Shown: piece after piece, positions 37,389-47,197 of the stretch | How the letters are laid out: every line of letters begins with the position of its first letter | How positions within the stretch are numbered: position 1 is the first letter of the stretch | Assembly: GCA_016718275.1 (NCBI GenBank) | Contig: JADKEA010000012.1 | Coordinates: 1 to 64,000 of the forward strand | DNA: 64,000 nucleotides | Source of the DNA: Candidatus Villigracilis affinis | GTDB lineage: Bacteria > Chloroflexota > Anaerolineae > Anaerolineales > Villigracilaceae | Direction: 5' to 3' | Program-made: the position numbers and the translations under genes | Notes under the pieces: generated by a model | Database searches by the model: none | Told to the model about the DNA's origin: nothing | Seen by the model: the letters and a program-made list of their open reading frames with translations, nothing else

Positions 37389-40300
37389 TAATGCTTTTGT
37401 CACCACGGCGACCCCGGCCTTTACCTGGGTGGCCGTCACAGGTGCGCTTGAATATCACCTTCAGGTTGCAAAGACAACCGCATTCACTACCATTGAAATG
37501 GAACGCTACCAGACCAGCGGCACCTCCTACACCAGCCCGGCGCTGGACTATGGTTCGCACTACTGGCGGTTGCAGATCCGCACTGCCACCGGCTGGGAAC
37601 CGTGGGCGCCTACGTCGAAGTTCACGGTCACACCGGCGCTGACAGCTGCTCCTGTCCTCACCAGCCCGGCCGCCTCTGCATTACTTTCGGATAACACCCC
37701 GACCATGACCTGGAACAAGGTGATGGATGACGACCGTTATCAGGTCCAGATCGATAACCTCAGCACCTTCGCCTCACCGGAACTGGATTTCACCACCGGG
37801 TTCAACGTTTTGAACCATACAGCTACTACGCTTCCCGATGGCATCTACTACTGGCGTGTGCGCAACACCAACTACCTCGATGTGGGCGGCACGTGGAGCG
37901 CCTCGCGTTCCTTCACGGTCGATACCACTGCACCGCTTGCGCCGAACCTGTCCGCTCCGGCGAATGCAGCTTCGAACATCGGCACCCCGGCCTTCTCCTG
38001 GGTGGCTCCAGCCACGGCTACCAAGTATCAATTCGAATACGACAACAATGCAGACCTGCTCAGCCCCACCTACACCTCTGCAGAATTGGCCACCACCAGC
38101 CACACCCCGCCGGCCATGGCACTGGGCACCTTCTACTGGCACGTCCGTGCAAAGGATGCGGCCGGTAACTGGAGCCCATGGAGCACGGCGCGTACCATCA
38201 CGATCAATCCGCCGCTGCCGATTGCGCCCACCTTGCTCACCCCTGCAGCTTCGGCTGTCACCAACGACAACACCACCCTGCTTACCTGGAACGCGCTCGG
38301 AGGCGGAACTCCGTACACATACACGTACGAGGTTCAATTATCGACCACCTCGGCCTTTACAATCGTTGAGCAGTCTTCGTCCACAGGCGCTGTCACCAAT
38401 TACACGACCACAGCCCTGTCGGAAGGAATCCATTACTGGCGCGTCCGCGGCTTGAACGTCAACAGTGTTGCAGGCCCGTGGACCGCTGCGCGCTCCTTCA
38501 CGGTGGATACGGTCGCGCCTCTCGCACCGAACCTGACCGCCCCGGCCGATGCAGCTGCAGTGACCACTTCACCCGCATTCACGTGGGCCGCTGCCGCCAC
38601 CGCGAGCAAGTATCAGTTCGAATACGATACCGTATCAAGCTTCGACTCCACGAGCGGGCATGCTTTATATATTTCCGCCGACTTGACGACCACCAGCCAT
38701 ACCCCGCCCTCCATGCTGACCCTGCCGCTGCCGCAGGTTTACTACTGGCACGTGCGCGCGAAGGATGCGGCTGGCAACTGGGGCCTGTGGAGCCTGACCC
38801 GTTCCCTGAACATTAACCCGCCCGCCGCGGTGGCACCCGCATTGACTGCTCCTATAGCTTCGGCAGTCACCAATGACACCACGCCAGATTTCACATGGGG
38901 CACGGTTGTCAACGGATCCACCTATGAGATCCAGTTTGCATTGGCCTCCACATTTGCATCACCGCTGCCGCAATCTGCCGCGGGTCTTGCAGTAACGAAT
39001 TACACGCCTGTTGCTGCGTTTGCAGATGGCATTACTTACTGGCGCGTGCGCGCGGTGAATGTCGCGGCTGTCGCCGGGGCATGGAGCGCAGCCCGCTCCT
39101 TCACGGTGGATACGACTCCGCCCGTTGCACCGAACCTGACCGCCCCGGCCGATGCAGCTGCAACGGTTACCTCACCCGCCTTCACGTGGGCGGCTGCCGC
39201 CACGGCGAGCAAGTATCAGTTCGAGTACGATACTGTGTCGAGCTTCGACTCCACAAGCGGACATGCTTTATATATTTCCGCTGACCTGACGACCACCAGC
39301 CATACCCCACCCTCCATGCTGACCCCGCCGCTGCCAAAGACCTACTACTGGCATGTGCGCGCGAAGGATGCGGCTGGCAACTGGAGTCCATGGAGCCTGA
39401 CCCGTTCTTTGAACATTAACCCGTCCACCCCGGTTGCACCAGTATTGACTGCTCCTGCGGCTTCGGCGGTAACCAATGACACCACACCAGATTTCACATG
39501 GGGTACGGTTGTCAACGGGTCTACCTATGAGATCCAGTTCGCGTTGGCTTCCACCTTTGCGTCACCGCTGCCACAATCTGCTGCGGGTCTTGCAGGAGCG
39601 AACTACACACCCGTTGCCCCGTTTGCAGATGGTATTACTTACTGGCGCGTACGCGCAGTGAATGTCGCGGCTGTCGCCGGGGCATGGAGCGCAGCCCGCT
39701 CCTTCACGGTGGATACAACTCCGCCAGCTGCACCGAACCTGAGCGCCCCGTCTGATACCGCGATCGTGGTCGGTACTCCCGTCTTCTCATGGGCGGCTCC
39801 TGCCACGGCAAGCAAGTATCAGTTCGAGTATGACCTCGAGGCTGACTTCGCTTCCCCAAGCGTTGCAGATTACACCTCTGCCGAATTGACGACCACCAGC
39901 CACACCCCGCCTACGATGCCGGTACCCAACACCTACTACTGGCACGTGCGCGCGAAGGATGTGGCTGGCAACTGGAGTCCGTGGAGCGCCGCCCGCACGG
40001 TGACGGTCAACCCGGCTACCCCGCTCGCGCCAGCATTGACGGCTCCTGCGGCTTCGGCAGTGCTTGGCGATAGTACGCCAGACTTCACCTGGGGTTCGGT
40101 TGCCAACGGGTCTACCTATGAGATCCAGTTCGCATTGGCTTCTACCTTTGCATCGCCGTTGGCACAATCTGCCACGGGTCTTGCAGGAACGAATTTCACG
40201 CCCGCTGCCCCGTTTGCAGATGGCATTACTTACTGGCGCGTTCGCGCAGTGAATGTCGCGGCTGTCGCCGGGGCATGGAGCGCATCTCGCTCCTTTACTG

Positions 40301-43300
40301 TGGATACGACTCCGCCCGCCGCTCCAACCCTGAGCGCCCCGGCGGATGCGGCGATCGTAGTCGGTACTCCCGCCTTCTCGTGGGCAGCGCCTGCCACGGC
40401 GAGCAAGTATCAGTTCGAATATGACCTTGAGGCTGACTTCGCTTCCCCAAGCGTTGCCGATTACACCTCTGGAGAATTGACGACCACCAGTCACACTCCG
40501 CCTGCGATGCCGGTACCCAACACCTACTACTGGCACGTCCGCGCGAAGGATGTGGCTGGCAACTGGAGCCCGTGGAGCACCGCCCGCACGGTGACGGTCA
40601 ACCCTGCTACCCCGCTTGCACCTGCATTGACGGCTCCTGCAGCTTCGGCAGTGCTTGGCGATAATACGCCAGACTTCACATGGGGTACGGTTGCCAACGG
40701 GTCTACCTATGAGATCCAGTTCGCATTGGCTTCTACCTTTGCGTCGCCGTTGGCACAATCTGCCGCGGGTCTTGCTGGAACAAACTACACGCCCGCTGCC
40801 CCGTTTGCAGATGGCATTACTTACTGGCGCGTCCGCGCAGTGAATGTCGCAGCTGTTGCCGGTGCATGGAGCGCATCGCGTTCCTTCACGGTGGATACGA
40901 CTCCGCCCGCTGCACCGAACCTGAGCGCGCCAGCCGATGCCTTGGTTGTCACCACCACACCTGCCTTCTCATGGGCAGCTCCCGCCACGGCAAGCAAGTA
41001 TCAATTTGAGTACGACACCAATTCGAACTTCAATTCCACCAGCGGACATGCCTTCTATATCTCCGCTGACTTGACAACCACCAGTCACACCCCGCCTGCC
41101 ATGGCACTCGGCAACTTCTTCTGGCACGTCCGCGCAAAGGATGCGGCTGGCAATTGGAGCCCGTGGAGTCTCACGCGCACTCTGACAGTCAATGCGGCGA
41201 CTCCGGTGGCTCCCACGTTGACCGCCCCTGCGGCTTCAGCGGTGACGAATGACACCACTCCGCTCTTCACCTGGAATGCGGTTGCAGGCACGAGCATCAC
41301 GTATGAGATCCAGTTTGCGACCGCCTCCACCTTTGCGTCGCCGTTGGCACAATCTGCCACGGGTCTTGCGGTGACGAACTACACGCCCGCGTCCGGGTTT
41401 ACACCAGACGGCATCTACTACTGGCGTGCGCGTGCTTTGAACATCAACCTCACCCCCGGTGCATGGAGCGCTTCCCGTTCCTTCACCGTGGATACGATCG
41501 TACCTGCCACCCCCGCCTTGAGCACCCCGGCGGATGGCGCAGGTGTGATCGGCACCCCGGCCTTTACGTGGACAGCAGCCACCGGCGCAAGCAAGTATCA
41601 GTTCCAATATGATGACAATGCGAATATGCTCTCCCCGGTCTACACCTCTGCCGAATTGACCACCACCAGCCATACCCCGCCGACCATCACGCCTCCGTCG
41701 CTGCCTTACACCTATTACTGGCAGGTGCGCGCCAAAGATGCCGCCGGAAACTGGAGCCCGTGGGCAACGGCACGTTCGGTGCAGATCAACCCGGCCACCC
41801 CGCTTGCACCCGTACTGACCGCTCCTGTTGCGGGTCTGGCTACGAACGACACCACTCCGACCTTCACCTGGAATACTGTGGCGAATGGCAATACCTACCA
41901 GATCCAGATCGCAAATGCTTCAACATTTGCTCTTGCCAACATCTTACAGGATGTAACCGGCGCCGTAGGCATTACAAATTACACTGCTACTACACTTGGC
42001 GAAGGACTTTATTACTGGCGCGTCCGTGCGATCAATACCGGGCTTGTCGCCGGAGCATGGTCCGCTTCACGTACCTTCACAGTGGATACCATTGCGCCGC
42101 TTGCGCCGACCCTGAGCGCGCCCGCCAATGCCGCATCTGTGACAGGCACTCCGGCCTTCTCATGGACAAGTGTTACCGGCGCGAGCAAGTATCAGTTCGA
42201 GTATGACAACAATGCGGACTTCTTAAGCCCGACCTATACCTCCATCGAACTGACCACCACCAGCCACACGCCGCCGACCATTTCCCTTGGCTCTTACTCC
42301 TGGCACGTCCGCGTGAAGGATGCCGCCGGGAACTGGAGTCCGTGGAGCGCAGCCCGCACGGTCACAGTAACGCCGGTTGCGCCGACAGGTACGGTTACCC
42401 TGTCTGGCCCGACTAACAGCGCCATTGTTCTTGACCCGACTCCGACTTTCACATGGAACACGGTCACCGGTACAGCCACCTATCAGATTCAGGTCGACAA
42501 GAACTCGACCTTCAGCAGCCCGGATGTCGACACGAACGTTGTGCCAACCACTTATACCCCGGCGGGTAACCTTCCTGATGGTACCTACTACTGGCGCGTT
42601 CGCAAGGTCGATATTTATGGCGGCGTGGCTCCGTGGAGCACGGTCTGGCGTTTCAGCGTCAACCAGCCCATTCCGCTGGCGATCAAGATGTCGCTGTCTG
42701 CGCTCTCGAATGAGTTCAACACCGGTACCCCGACCTTTACATGGGATGCCGTGGAATTCGGCGCCCAATACCAGATCCAGGTGGATGATGGCAATGAATT
42801 CAGCAGCCCGTCCTTCGACAACACTGCCGAGACCACCAGCCGCACACTGTCTGATGCCATGACGAACGGCGACTACTTCTGGCGGGTCCGTGCCATCAAT
42901 GAATATGGCACGCCCGGTCCGTGGAGCGAAGCCTGGCCGTTCCGCATCAACATCCCGGCTCAAGCGCCTGCCCTGTTGCTGCCTGCCGATGCAGACGAGC
43001 AAAACACCGGCACCCCGGCCTTCAGTTGGAAGAGCGTCACTGCCGCCGAGGAATATCAATTCCAGTTGGATGACAGTGCCAGCTTCGATGATCCTGAGAT
43101 CGAACAGACCCTGTCTGCCACCAGCTACACCCCGTCCAAGCCGTTGAGCGATGGCGAGTACTACTGGCGCGTCCGCTCGGTGAACGACCTTGGCTCAGCA
43201 GGCGAATGGAGCGATGCGCGCACTGTTGTGGTCAGCATCCCGCCGCTGGCTCCGTTGCCGCTCACTCCCGCAGACGATGAAACCCTCGACGCAGCAACCA

Positions 43301-43821
43301 GCCCAACGTTTAGTTGGGAAGCGGTGAGCAACGGCGATACTTATCAAGTCCAGGTGGATGACACCGAAGACTTCAGCACTCCTGCCTTCGACGACACTGC
43401 GGAAACCACCACCCGTGAACTGCCCGAACCGCTGACAGATGGTACGTACTTCTGGCGCGTCCGCGCAATGAACGTCTACGGCGTTGAAGGTGCGTGGAGC
43501 GAGGTTCAGACCTTCACGGTCACCTCCACACCCGCCGCACCGACCCTGCTCACGCCCGAAACGGATTCGGAGAACGCCCAAGTCACAGCTACAACCACTT
43601 TCAGCTGGGAAGCCGTGGTCAATGGCGTAACGTATCAGCTTCAAGTGGATAACAACGAAGACTTCAGCAGTCCCGAAGTCGAAGACGTTGCCGCCTCCAC
43701 CACCCGCGAACTGACCGCACTTGGAAACGGCCTGTACTATTGGCGCGTCCGTGCCATCAATATGAACGGCATCCCCGGCGAGTGGAGTCTCGTATGGAGC
43801 TTTACGGTGAACGTGGAGTAA
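37360..43821 (+). CDS. Giant secreted S8 protease, part 3: about 20 tandem FN3-like repeats
   Basis: 2153 codons of FN3-like modules of about 95-100 residues. Each has a core tryptophan (F-T-W or F-S-W), a Y-Q-x-Q/E-x-D/Y strand and the closing YYWRVRA/YYWHVRAKDAAGNWSPWS. Modules alternate in two types. A-type: TYEIQFALASTFASPL...GITYWRVRAVNVAAVAGAW. B-type: SKYQFEYD...TTTSHTPP...YYWHVRAKDVAGNWSPW. The A+B dimer is repeated nearly identically several times (see repeat entry). The C-terminal modules become Asp/Glu-rich (DDTEDFSTPAFDDTAE). No sortase, PEP-CTERM or type IX signal is seen at the end (SFTVNVE). Such stalks usually present or anchor an extracellular enzyme. The joined gene 31555-43821 would encode about 4,090 residues. 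Confidence 0.85.
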   Translation: MSPPMTAPANNAFVTTATPAFTWVAVTGALEYHLQVAKTTAFTTIEMERYQTSGTSYTSPALDYGSHYWRLQIRTATGWEPWAPTSKFTVTPALTAAPVLTSPAASALLSDNTPTMTWNKVMDDDRYQVQIDNLSTFASPELDFTTGFNVLNHTATTLPDGIYYWRVRNTNYLDVGGTWSASRSFTVDTTAPLAPNLSAPANAASNIGTPAFSWVAPATATKYQFEYDNNADLLSPTYTSAELATTSHTPPAMALGTFYWHVRAKDAAGNWSPWSTARTITINPPLPIAPTLLTPAASAVTNDNTTLLTWNALGGGTPYTYTYEVQLSTTSAFTIVEQSSSTGAVTNYTTTALSEGIHYWRVRGLNVNSVAGPWTAARSFTVDTVAPLAPNLTAPADAAAVTTSPAFTWAAAATASKYQFEYDTVSSFDSTSGHALYISADLTTTSHTPPSMLTLPLPQVYYWHVRAKDAAGNWGLWSLTRSLNINPPAAVAPALTAPIASAVTNDTTPDFTWGTVVNGSTYEIQFALASTFASPLPQSAAGLAVTNYTPVAAFADGITYWRVRAVNVAAVAGAWSAARSFTVDTTPPVAPNLTAPADAAATVTSPAFTWAAAATASKYQFEYDTVSSFDSTSGHALYISADLTTTSHTPPSMLTPPLPKTYYWHVRAKDAAGNWSPWSLTRSLNINPSTPVAPVLTAPAASAVTNDTTPDFTWGTVVNGSTYEIQFALASTFASPLPQSAAGLAGANYTPVAPFADGITYWRVRAVNVAAVAGAWSAARSFTVDTTPPAAPNLSAPSDTAIVVGTPVFSWAAPATASKYQFEYDLEADFASPSVADYTSAELTTTSHTPPTMPVPNTYYWHVRAKDVAGNWSPWSAARTVTVNPATPLAPALTAPAASAVLGDSTPDFTWGSVANGSTYEIQFALASTFASPLAQSATGLAGTNFTPAAPFADGITYWRVRAVNVAAVAGAWSASRSFTVDTTPPAAPTLSAPADAAIVVGTPAFSWAAPATASKYQFEYDLEADFASPSVADYTSGELTTTSHTPPAMPVPNTYYWHVRAKDVAGNWSPWSTARTVTVNPATPLAPALTAPAASAVLGDNTPDFTWGTVANGSTYEIQFALASTFASPLAQSAAGLAGTNYTPAAPFADGITYWRVRAVNVAAVAGAWSASRSFTVDTTPPAAPNLSAPADALVVTTTPAFSWAAPATASKYQFEYDTNSNFNSTSGHAFYISADLTTTSHTPPAMALGNFFWHVRAKDAAGNWSPWSLTRTLTVNAATPVAPTLTAPAASAVTNDTTPLFTWNAVAGTSITYEIQFATASTFASPLAQSATGLAVTNYTPASGFTPDGIYYWRARALNINLTPGAWSASRSFTVDTIVPATPALSTPADGAGVIGTPAFTWTAATGASKYQFQYDDNANMLSPVYTSAELTTTSHTPPTITPPSLPYTYYWQVRAKDAAGNWSPWATARSVQINPATPLAPVLTAPVAGLATNDTTPTFTWNTVANGNTYQIQIANASTFALANILQDVTGAVGITNYTATTLGEGLYYWRVRAINTGLVAGAWSASRTFTVDTIAPLAPTLSAPANAASVTGTPAFSWTSVTGASKYQFEYDNNADFLSPTYTSIELTTTSHTPPTISLGSYSWHVRVKDAAGNWSPWSAARTVTVTPVAPTGTVTLSGPTNSAIVLDPTPTFTWNTVTGTATYQIQVDKNSTFSSPDVDTNVVPTTYTPAGNLPDGTYYWRVRKVDIYGGVAPWSTVWRFSVNQPIPLAIKMSLSALSNEFNTGTPTFTWDAVEFGAQYQIQVDDGNEFSSPSFDNTAETTSRTLSDAMTNGDYFWRVRAINEYGTPGPWSEAWPFRINIPAQAPALLLPADADEQNTGTPAFSWKSVTAAEEYQFQLDDSASFDDPEIEQTLSATSYTPSKPLSDGEYYWRVRSVNDLGSAGEWSDARTVVVSIPPLAPLPLTPADDETLDAATSPTFSWEAVSNGDTYQVQVDDTEDFSTPAFDDTAETTTRELPEPLTDGTYFWRVRAMNVYGVEGAWSEVQTFTVTSTPAAPTLLTPETDSENAQVTATTTFSWEAVVNGVTYQLQVDNNEDFSSPEVEDVAASTTRELTALGNGLYYWRVRAINMNGIPGEWSLVWSFTVNVE
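38841..41807 (+). repeat. Tandem 591-603-bp repeats (A+B FN3 dimers) within the giant protease gene
   Basis: The phrase ATTGAC(T/G)GCTCCT recurs at 38841, 39444, 40035, 40626 and (as GTTGAC) 41217. Spacings are 603, 591, 591 and 591 bp, with long near-identical stretches between units. Units 39444 and 40035-40626 are the most alike. This indicates recent unit-wise duplication or homogenisation, and it is a region where assemblies may collapse or expand. Confidence 0.88.
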
Positions 43822-43844
43822 GGTATAGAATGTAAAAGCAATTA

Positions 43845-43879
43845 AAAAGTCCCCGTGCCGAAAATGCACGGGGACTTTT
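43845..43879. terminator. Bidirectional terminator between the protease gene and the minus-strand lipoprotein gene
   Basis: Perfect 14-bp stem AAAAGTCCCCGTGC / GCACGGGGACTTTT with a 7-nt loop. T-rich on the right for the plus strand and A-rich on the left for the minus strand. Confidence 0.93.
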
Positions 43880-43899
43880 ACTTTCAAGTTGCTTGAATT

Positions 43900-44547
43900 T
43901 TATTCACCCAGTTTTGTCACGATGTAATCGTCGAACGTTACATTCGTGCCTGAGTCCTGGTCATCGGTGGCGGCGAAGAGGCCGATCGAGCCCTGAGTGT
44001 AGGTGGAGTCGGAAACGCTGTCGATCTGCTGGCCATTCACGTACAGAGCCAGTGTGCCATTCCCGCAATCCAGTCCGAGGCGGACAGAACCACCTGCGGC
44101 GGAGATCAAATCGGAAGTGCCTTCCTTGAGGAAAACATCATCCTGTGCAACAGCAGATTTGATGAAGGCATAATAGCCATCCGGGGAGATGCCTACATAA
44201 TAAAATGATTCAGTGGAGCCCAATTCGTTGCAAACAATGCCGTAAAGGGCTTCGGGATCGGTGCTTTCATTTTTCACGCTGACTTCGATGTGAACGTTTT
44301 CGAAAGTCTCAAGGCTCTGGGTAGACCAGGTGACGTAGAAGGGCGTGTATACGATCATCTGCAACCCGTCGTTGGCGTACTCGACCGAGCTTGAACTGTC
44401 TGTGCCAGTGCCCCAGCCGCTGCTGTCGCTTGAAAAATCATCGCTGGGCATGGGGTTGAGGAGTGAACTTACATTCGGGGCGGCGCAGGCCAGTGCAGTT
44501 AGCGCCAGGATAATAATAAAGCCAAGTACTCTTAAATTAGATTTCAT
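43900..44547 (-). CDS. Lipoprotein with a lectin-like/DUF1080-type beta-sandwich domain
   Basis: 215 aa. A type II signal peptide with lipobox TALAC (Cys about 21) anchors it to the outer face of the membrane. After a Ser/Gly-rich linker, DDFSSDSSGWGTGTDSSSSVEYANDGLQMIVY opens a concanavalin-like fold of the kind found in DUF1080/3-keto-disaccharide-hydrolase-like proteins. LGLDCGNGTLALYVNGQQIDSVSDSTYTQGSIGLFAAT and the terminal VTFDDYIVTKL are typical of that group. Catalytic activity cannot be judged. ATG 44547 has AAAGGAG at good spacing. It converges on the giant protease gene across a shared terminator. Confidence 0.78.
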   Translation of the reverse strand: MKSNLRVLGFIIILALTALACAAPNVSSLLNPMPSDDFSSDSSGWGTGTDSSSSVEYANDGLQMIVYTPFYVTWSTQSLETFENVHIEVSVKNESTDPEALYGIVCNELGSTESFYYVGISPDGYYAFIKSAVAQDDVFLKEGTSDLISAAGGSVRLGLDCGNGTLALYVNGQQIDSVSDSTYTQGSIGLFAATDDQDSGTNVTFDDYIVTKLGE

Positions 44548-44616
44548 TTCATTCTCCTTTGATTATGTGGGCGGTATTTTAGCATCCCACCCGCATAATC
44601 AAAGGGTACTTTGCTC

Positions 44617-47022
44617 CTATGGGGTTGCGATGATTTCACCGCGTTCCACATCCACACGCATGGTGTCGCCATCGGTGGTCACGGTAATCCACCCGTTGCG
44701 GTCTGTCCGCAGCAGGGAGTAGCCGTCCAGGGCTTCCAACACTTCTTGCGAGGGCAGTCCGTCCGGGTCGCCTGCGGAAACGCTCAGCACCACCAATTGC
44801 GGCTTAAGGGTCTCGATGAGCCCAGGCGGGTTGGAGGGCGCATACCCGGAATCGGCCAGCAGCAGCACATCCACTTTTGTTTCGAGTGCATCGCCAAAGT
44901 TGATCGTACCCGTATTATCTTCCCCTGCGCCAATGGGAAGCAGGGCGCGGAAGTTCTTATATTCGATGAGGATCACGCTTCCCTTCGGACCTGCGGCCTG
45001 GATCTCGATAAATGCGCCGCCACCCAGCTCAAGCCTTTGTCCTGATTCCGCACGGGTGATGGGAATCTCGTGATCCGCGAAGAATTTATCCAACTCCTGG
45101 GCGGCGAATGAAGCCTGCATATTGCCGCTCCACAAAACATTATCGGGCGGATATCTTTCCATGATGCGCGGCAATGCCTTGATCTGATTCTCCTGTGTGG
45201 ATGCGATGACAAGCCAGTCGAGTTTGCGCGAGAAGAACGGCAAACGCCTGCCAAGTTCATCTGAAAGTTCGGAGACACTTGCTCCACCGTTGATGAGCAC
45301 GTTCCTGCCTTCGGGTGTTTGGATCAGCACGGCATCCGCAGAGCCGACTTCCAGGAAGGTGATGTGGAATTCTCCATCGCCTGCGGTTTCGGCGGAGCGC
45401 CAAAAGACAAGTGTGCAGGAGAATAACAGCATGATAATGCCTGTCAGGATGAAGGAACGAAGCACCTCTCTGCGGGTGCTGAACCACTCTTTAATGGCCG
45501 ACCAGCCAAAGGTCACAGCGAGAAGCGCAAAATAAAAAGAGGTGACCAGCCAGATGGACGAGTCTCCAAGATAAATGGATGCATGCGGGACCTTGTCGAA
45601 CCATTCCACCATGCGGATGGTATATGTGGAGAAGGGCCATGCGATCCACGCGAGCAACTGGCCGAGCGGGTAAATGATGAGGCTGACGAAAACAGCCAGC
45701 CCGCTACCGACCATCACTGCGGGCTGTACAGGCAGGATGAAGGGATTCGCGATGAACGAGATAAGGGAGATGCGTTTAAAGTGATAAGCCATGATTGGAA
45801 TGGTGGTTAGTTGTGCGGCAAAGGTCAGCACGAAGTAGTCGTTGATGAGGCGGGTGAGCATGCTTGTGTCGCTTTTTGAGAATTTTGAAATGATGTTGCT
45901 GGTGAAATTCGAAAATGGTTCTGCGTAAAGGATGAGTCCCAGTGTGGCGAAGAATGAAAGTTGAAAGCCCACATCCCAAAGCACAAGCGGGTTGAAGAAA
46001 GCCATGAAGAATGCAACAGCCGCCAATGCGTTCAACCCCGTGTTGCGCCTGCCAAGTTGCCGTGCTGCCAGTGAAATGGTTCCCATGAGCGTGGCGCGTA
46101 TCACGGCGGCGTCTGCGCCGACAAGGAAGGCGTAGAAAGAGATCCCGATGATTGCAGCCACCGCGCCAAGCCTTTCACCGAGAATGGGCTTGAAAAGAAA
46201 GAAGAACATTCCCGCGATGATGGCAATATTGAATCCGGAGATGGCAATGATGTGTGCGGTGCCGGTGTTCTTGAATGCATCCTGCAATTCACGGGTCAGG
46301 CCGGTGTCTACGCCGAAGAGGATTCCTGCCAGCAGGGAGGCCTCGGGGTCGTGATAGAGGCGGTAGGTGTTATTAAGCAAGGCCTGTTTAAGTTTGTAGA
46401 TTTCGGTAAAGAATAGATTCTTCGTTTTCCAGGGCAGGCGGGTGACTTCCGCGACAGGCATGTAGGAATAAATGTACTGGCGGGCAAGATATTCACGATA
46501 GGAAAAATCGTCATCTTCGGGAGGGGTTTTTAGCCTGCCGCGCACACGGATGAGTTCACTGTATTCATAGGTCTGGTTGGCGGGTACGCGTACCAGCAAC
46601 TCGCCCCCTGTCGGCAGGTCGCCGCTGCCTGAATCCACGGCTTCCACTTTGAGATGCAGATTTGTGTAGGTGTCGCGGTAATCCGGCGGCTCCACCAGCC
46701 TGCCTGTGACCAGTATTTCATATTCGCGGTCGTTGTAAAAAGCGACTTGGGATGCGTCAATGCTGGGTTGGCGGAATTGATACCAGACTGCCCCAAAGAA
46801 GAAAAAGAATGTGTAGACTATATGAATGAATTCTATCGAACGATACGATCTTAATGCTGTCTTGGAGGAAAACCGCGTAGGGAGAAAGAGGCTGGCTGTG
46901 AGTATGATGGCAATCCCCGCCCCGCCCCATATGATCAAGCTAAAGGAGAACAGGCTCGAAACAAGGATGCCTGTAATAAAGTTAAGTGAAATCCACAGCA
47001 AGGGCATGCTGGAATTGTACAT
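44617..47022 (-). CDS. comEC: ComEC/Rec2-type competence DNA channel with a degenerate metallo-beta-lactamase domain
   Basis: 801 aa; the inner-membrane channel for single-stranded DNA during natural transformation. An N-terminal DUF4131-like part with membrane helices (YNDREYEILVTGRLVEPPDYRDTYTNLHL) is followed by the Competence domain: LLAGILFGVDTGLTRELQDAFKNTGTAHIIAISGFNIAII and several helices (AALNPL-like FFNPLVLWDVGFQLSF). The C-terminal MBL-like domain (FHITFLEVGSADAVLIQTPEGRNVLINGG) has lost its metal site. Where active homologues read HxHxDH, this one has LVIASTQENQIKAL, and the usual DGG is NGG. Nuclease activity is therefore unlikely, though the fold is kept. Start 47022 is the first ATG; 47007 (MPLLWISL) is an alternative, and neither has a clear ribosome-binding site. 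Confidence 0.88.
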   Translation of the reverse strand: MYNSSMPLLWISLNFITGILVSSLFSFSLIIWGGAGIAIILTASLFLPTRFSSKTALRSYRSIEFIHIVYTFFFFFGAVWYQFRQPSIDASQVAFYNDREYEILVTGRLVEPPDYRDTYTNLHLKVEAVDSGSGDLPTGGELLVRVPANQTYEYSELIRVRGRLKTPPEDDDFSYREYLARQYIYSYMPVAEVTRLPWKTKNLFFTEIYKLKQALLNNTYRLYHDPEASLLAGILFGVDTGLTRELQDAFKNTGTAHIIAISGFNIAIIAGMFFFLFKPILGERLGAVAAIIGISFYAFLVGADAAVIRATLMGTISLAARQLGRRNTGLNALAAVAFFMAFFNPLVLWDVGFQLSFFATLGLILYAEPFSNFTSNIISKFSKSDTSMLTRLINDYFVLTFAAQLTTIPIMAYHFKRISLISFIANPFILPVQPAVMVGSGLAVFVSLIIYPLGQLLAWIAWPFSTYTIRMVEWFDKVPHASIYLGDSSIWLVTSFYFALLAVTFGWSAIKEWFSTRREVLRSFILTGIIMLLFSCTLVFWRSAETAGDGEFHITFLEVGSADAVLIQTPEGRNVLINGGASVSELSDELGRRLPFFSRKLDWLVIASTQENQIKALPRIMERYPPDNVLWSGNMQASFAAQELDKFFADHEIPITRAESGQRLELGGGAFIEIQAAGPKGSVILIEYKNFRALLPIGAGEDNTGTINFGDALETKVDVLLLADSGYAPSNPPGLIETLKPQLVVLSVSAGDPDGLPSQEVLEALDGYSLLRTDRNGWITVTTDGDTMRVDVERGEIIATP

Positions 47023-47112
47023 TAGATTTTTGGATTAAGAGATTGGGATGTGGTTTGTAACCACAGATAAACATGGGGAAAAGGATCTTTCCCCTGAAAT
47101 ATGAATGGAGTG

Positions 47113-47185
47113 TGGGCCCGGCAGGATTCGAACCTGCGACCAAGCGATTATGAGTCGCCTGCGCTAACCGCTGCGCCACGGGCCC
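47113..47185 (-). tRNA. tRNA with CAT anticodon, most likely tRNA-Ile2 (lysidine type)
   Basis: 73 nt, 5' GGGCCCG ... CGGGCCC A 3' on the minus strand, with a full cloverleaf, T-loop TTCGAAT and anticodon loop CTCATAA. The anticodon arm and variable region match E. coli tRNA-Ile(CAU) closely (GGCGACTCATAATCGC then TTGGTC), more than elongator tRNA-Met. CCA is not encoded. Isoacceptor identity would depend on TilS modification. Confidence 0.9.
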
Positions 47186-47197
47186 GTTAAAGTGTCA

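Noticed and set aside
39787..40758. Minus-strand open frame in the FN3 repeat region
   Set aside because: Its own internal repeats simply mirror the plus-strand module repeats; an artefact of skewed codon usage.
38841..41807. Regular repeats considered as a CRISPR array
   Set aside because: The units are about 591 bp, coding, and encode FN3-like modules; there are no short repeats with unique spacers and no cas genes.
47113..47185. Calling the CAT-anticodon tRNA elongator tRNA-Met
   Set aside because: The anticodon arm and variable region match the tRNA-Ile2 type; kept as an alternative only, since modification cannot be read from DNA.
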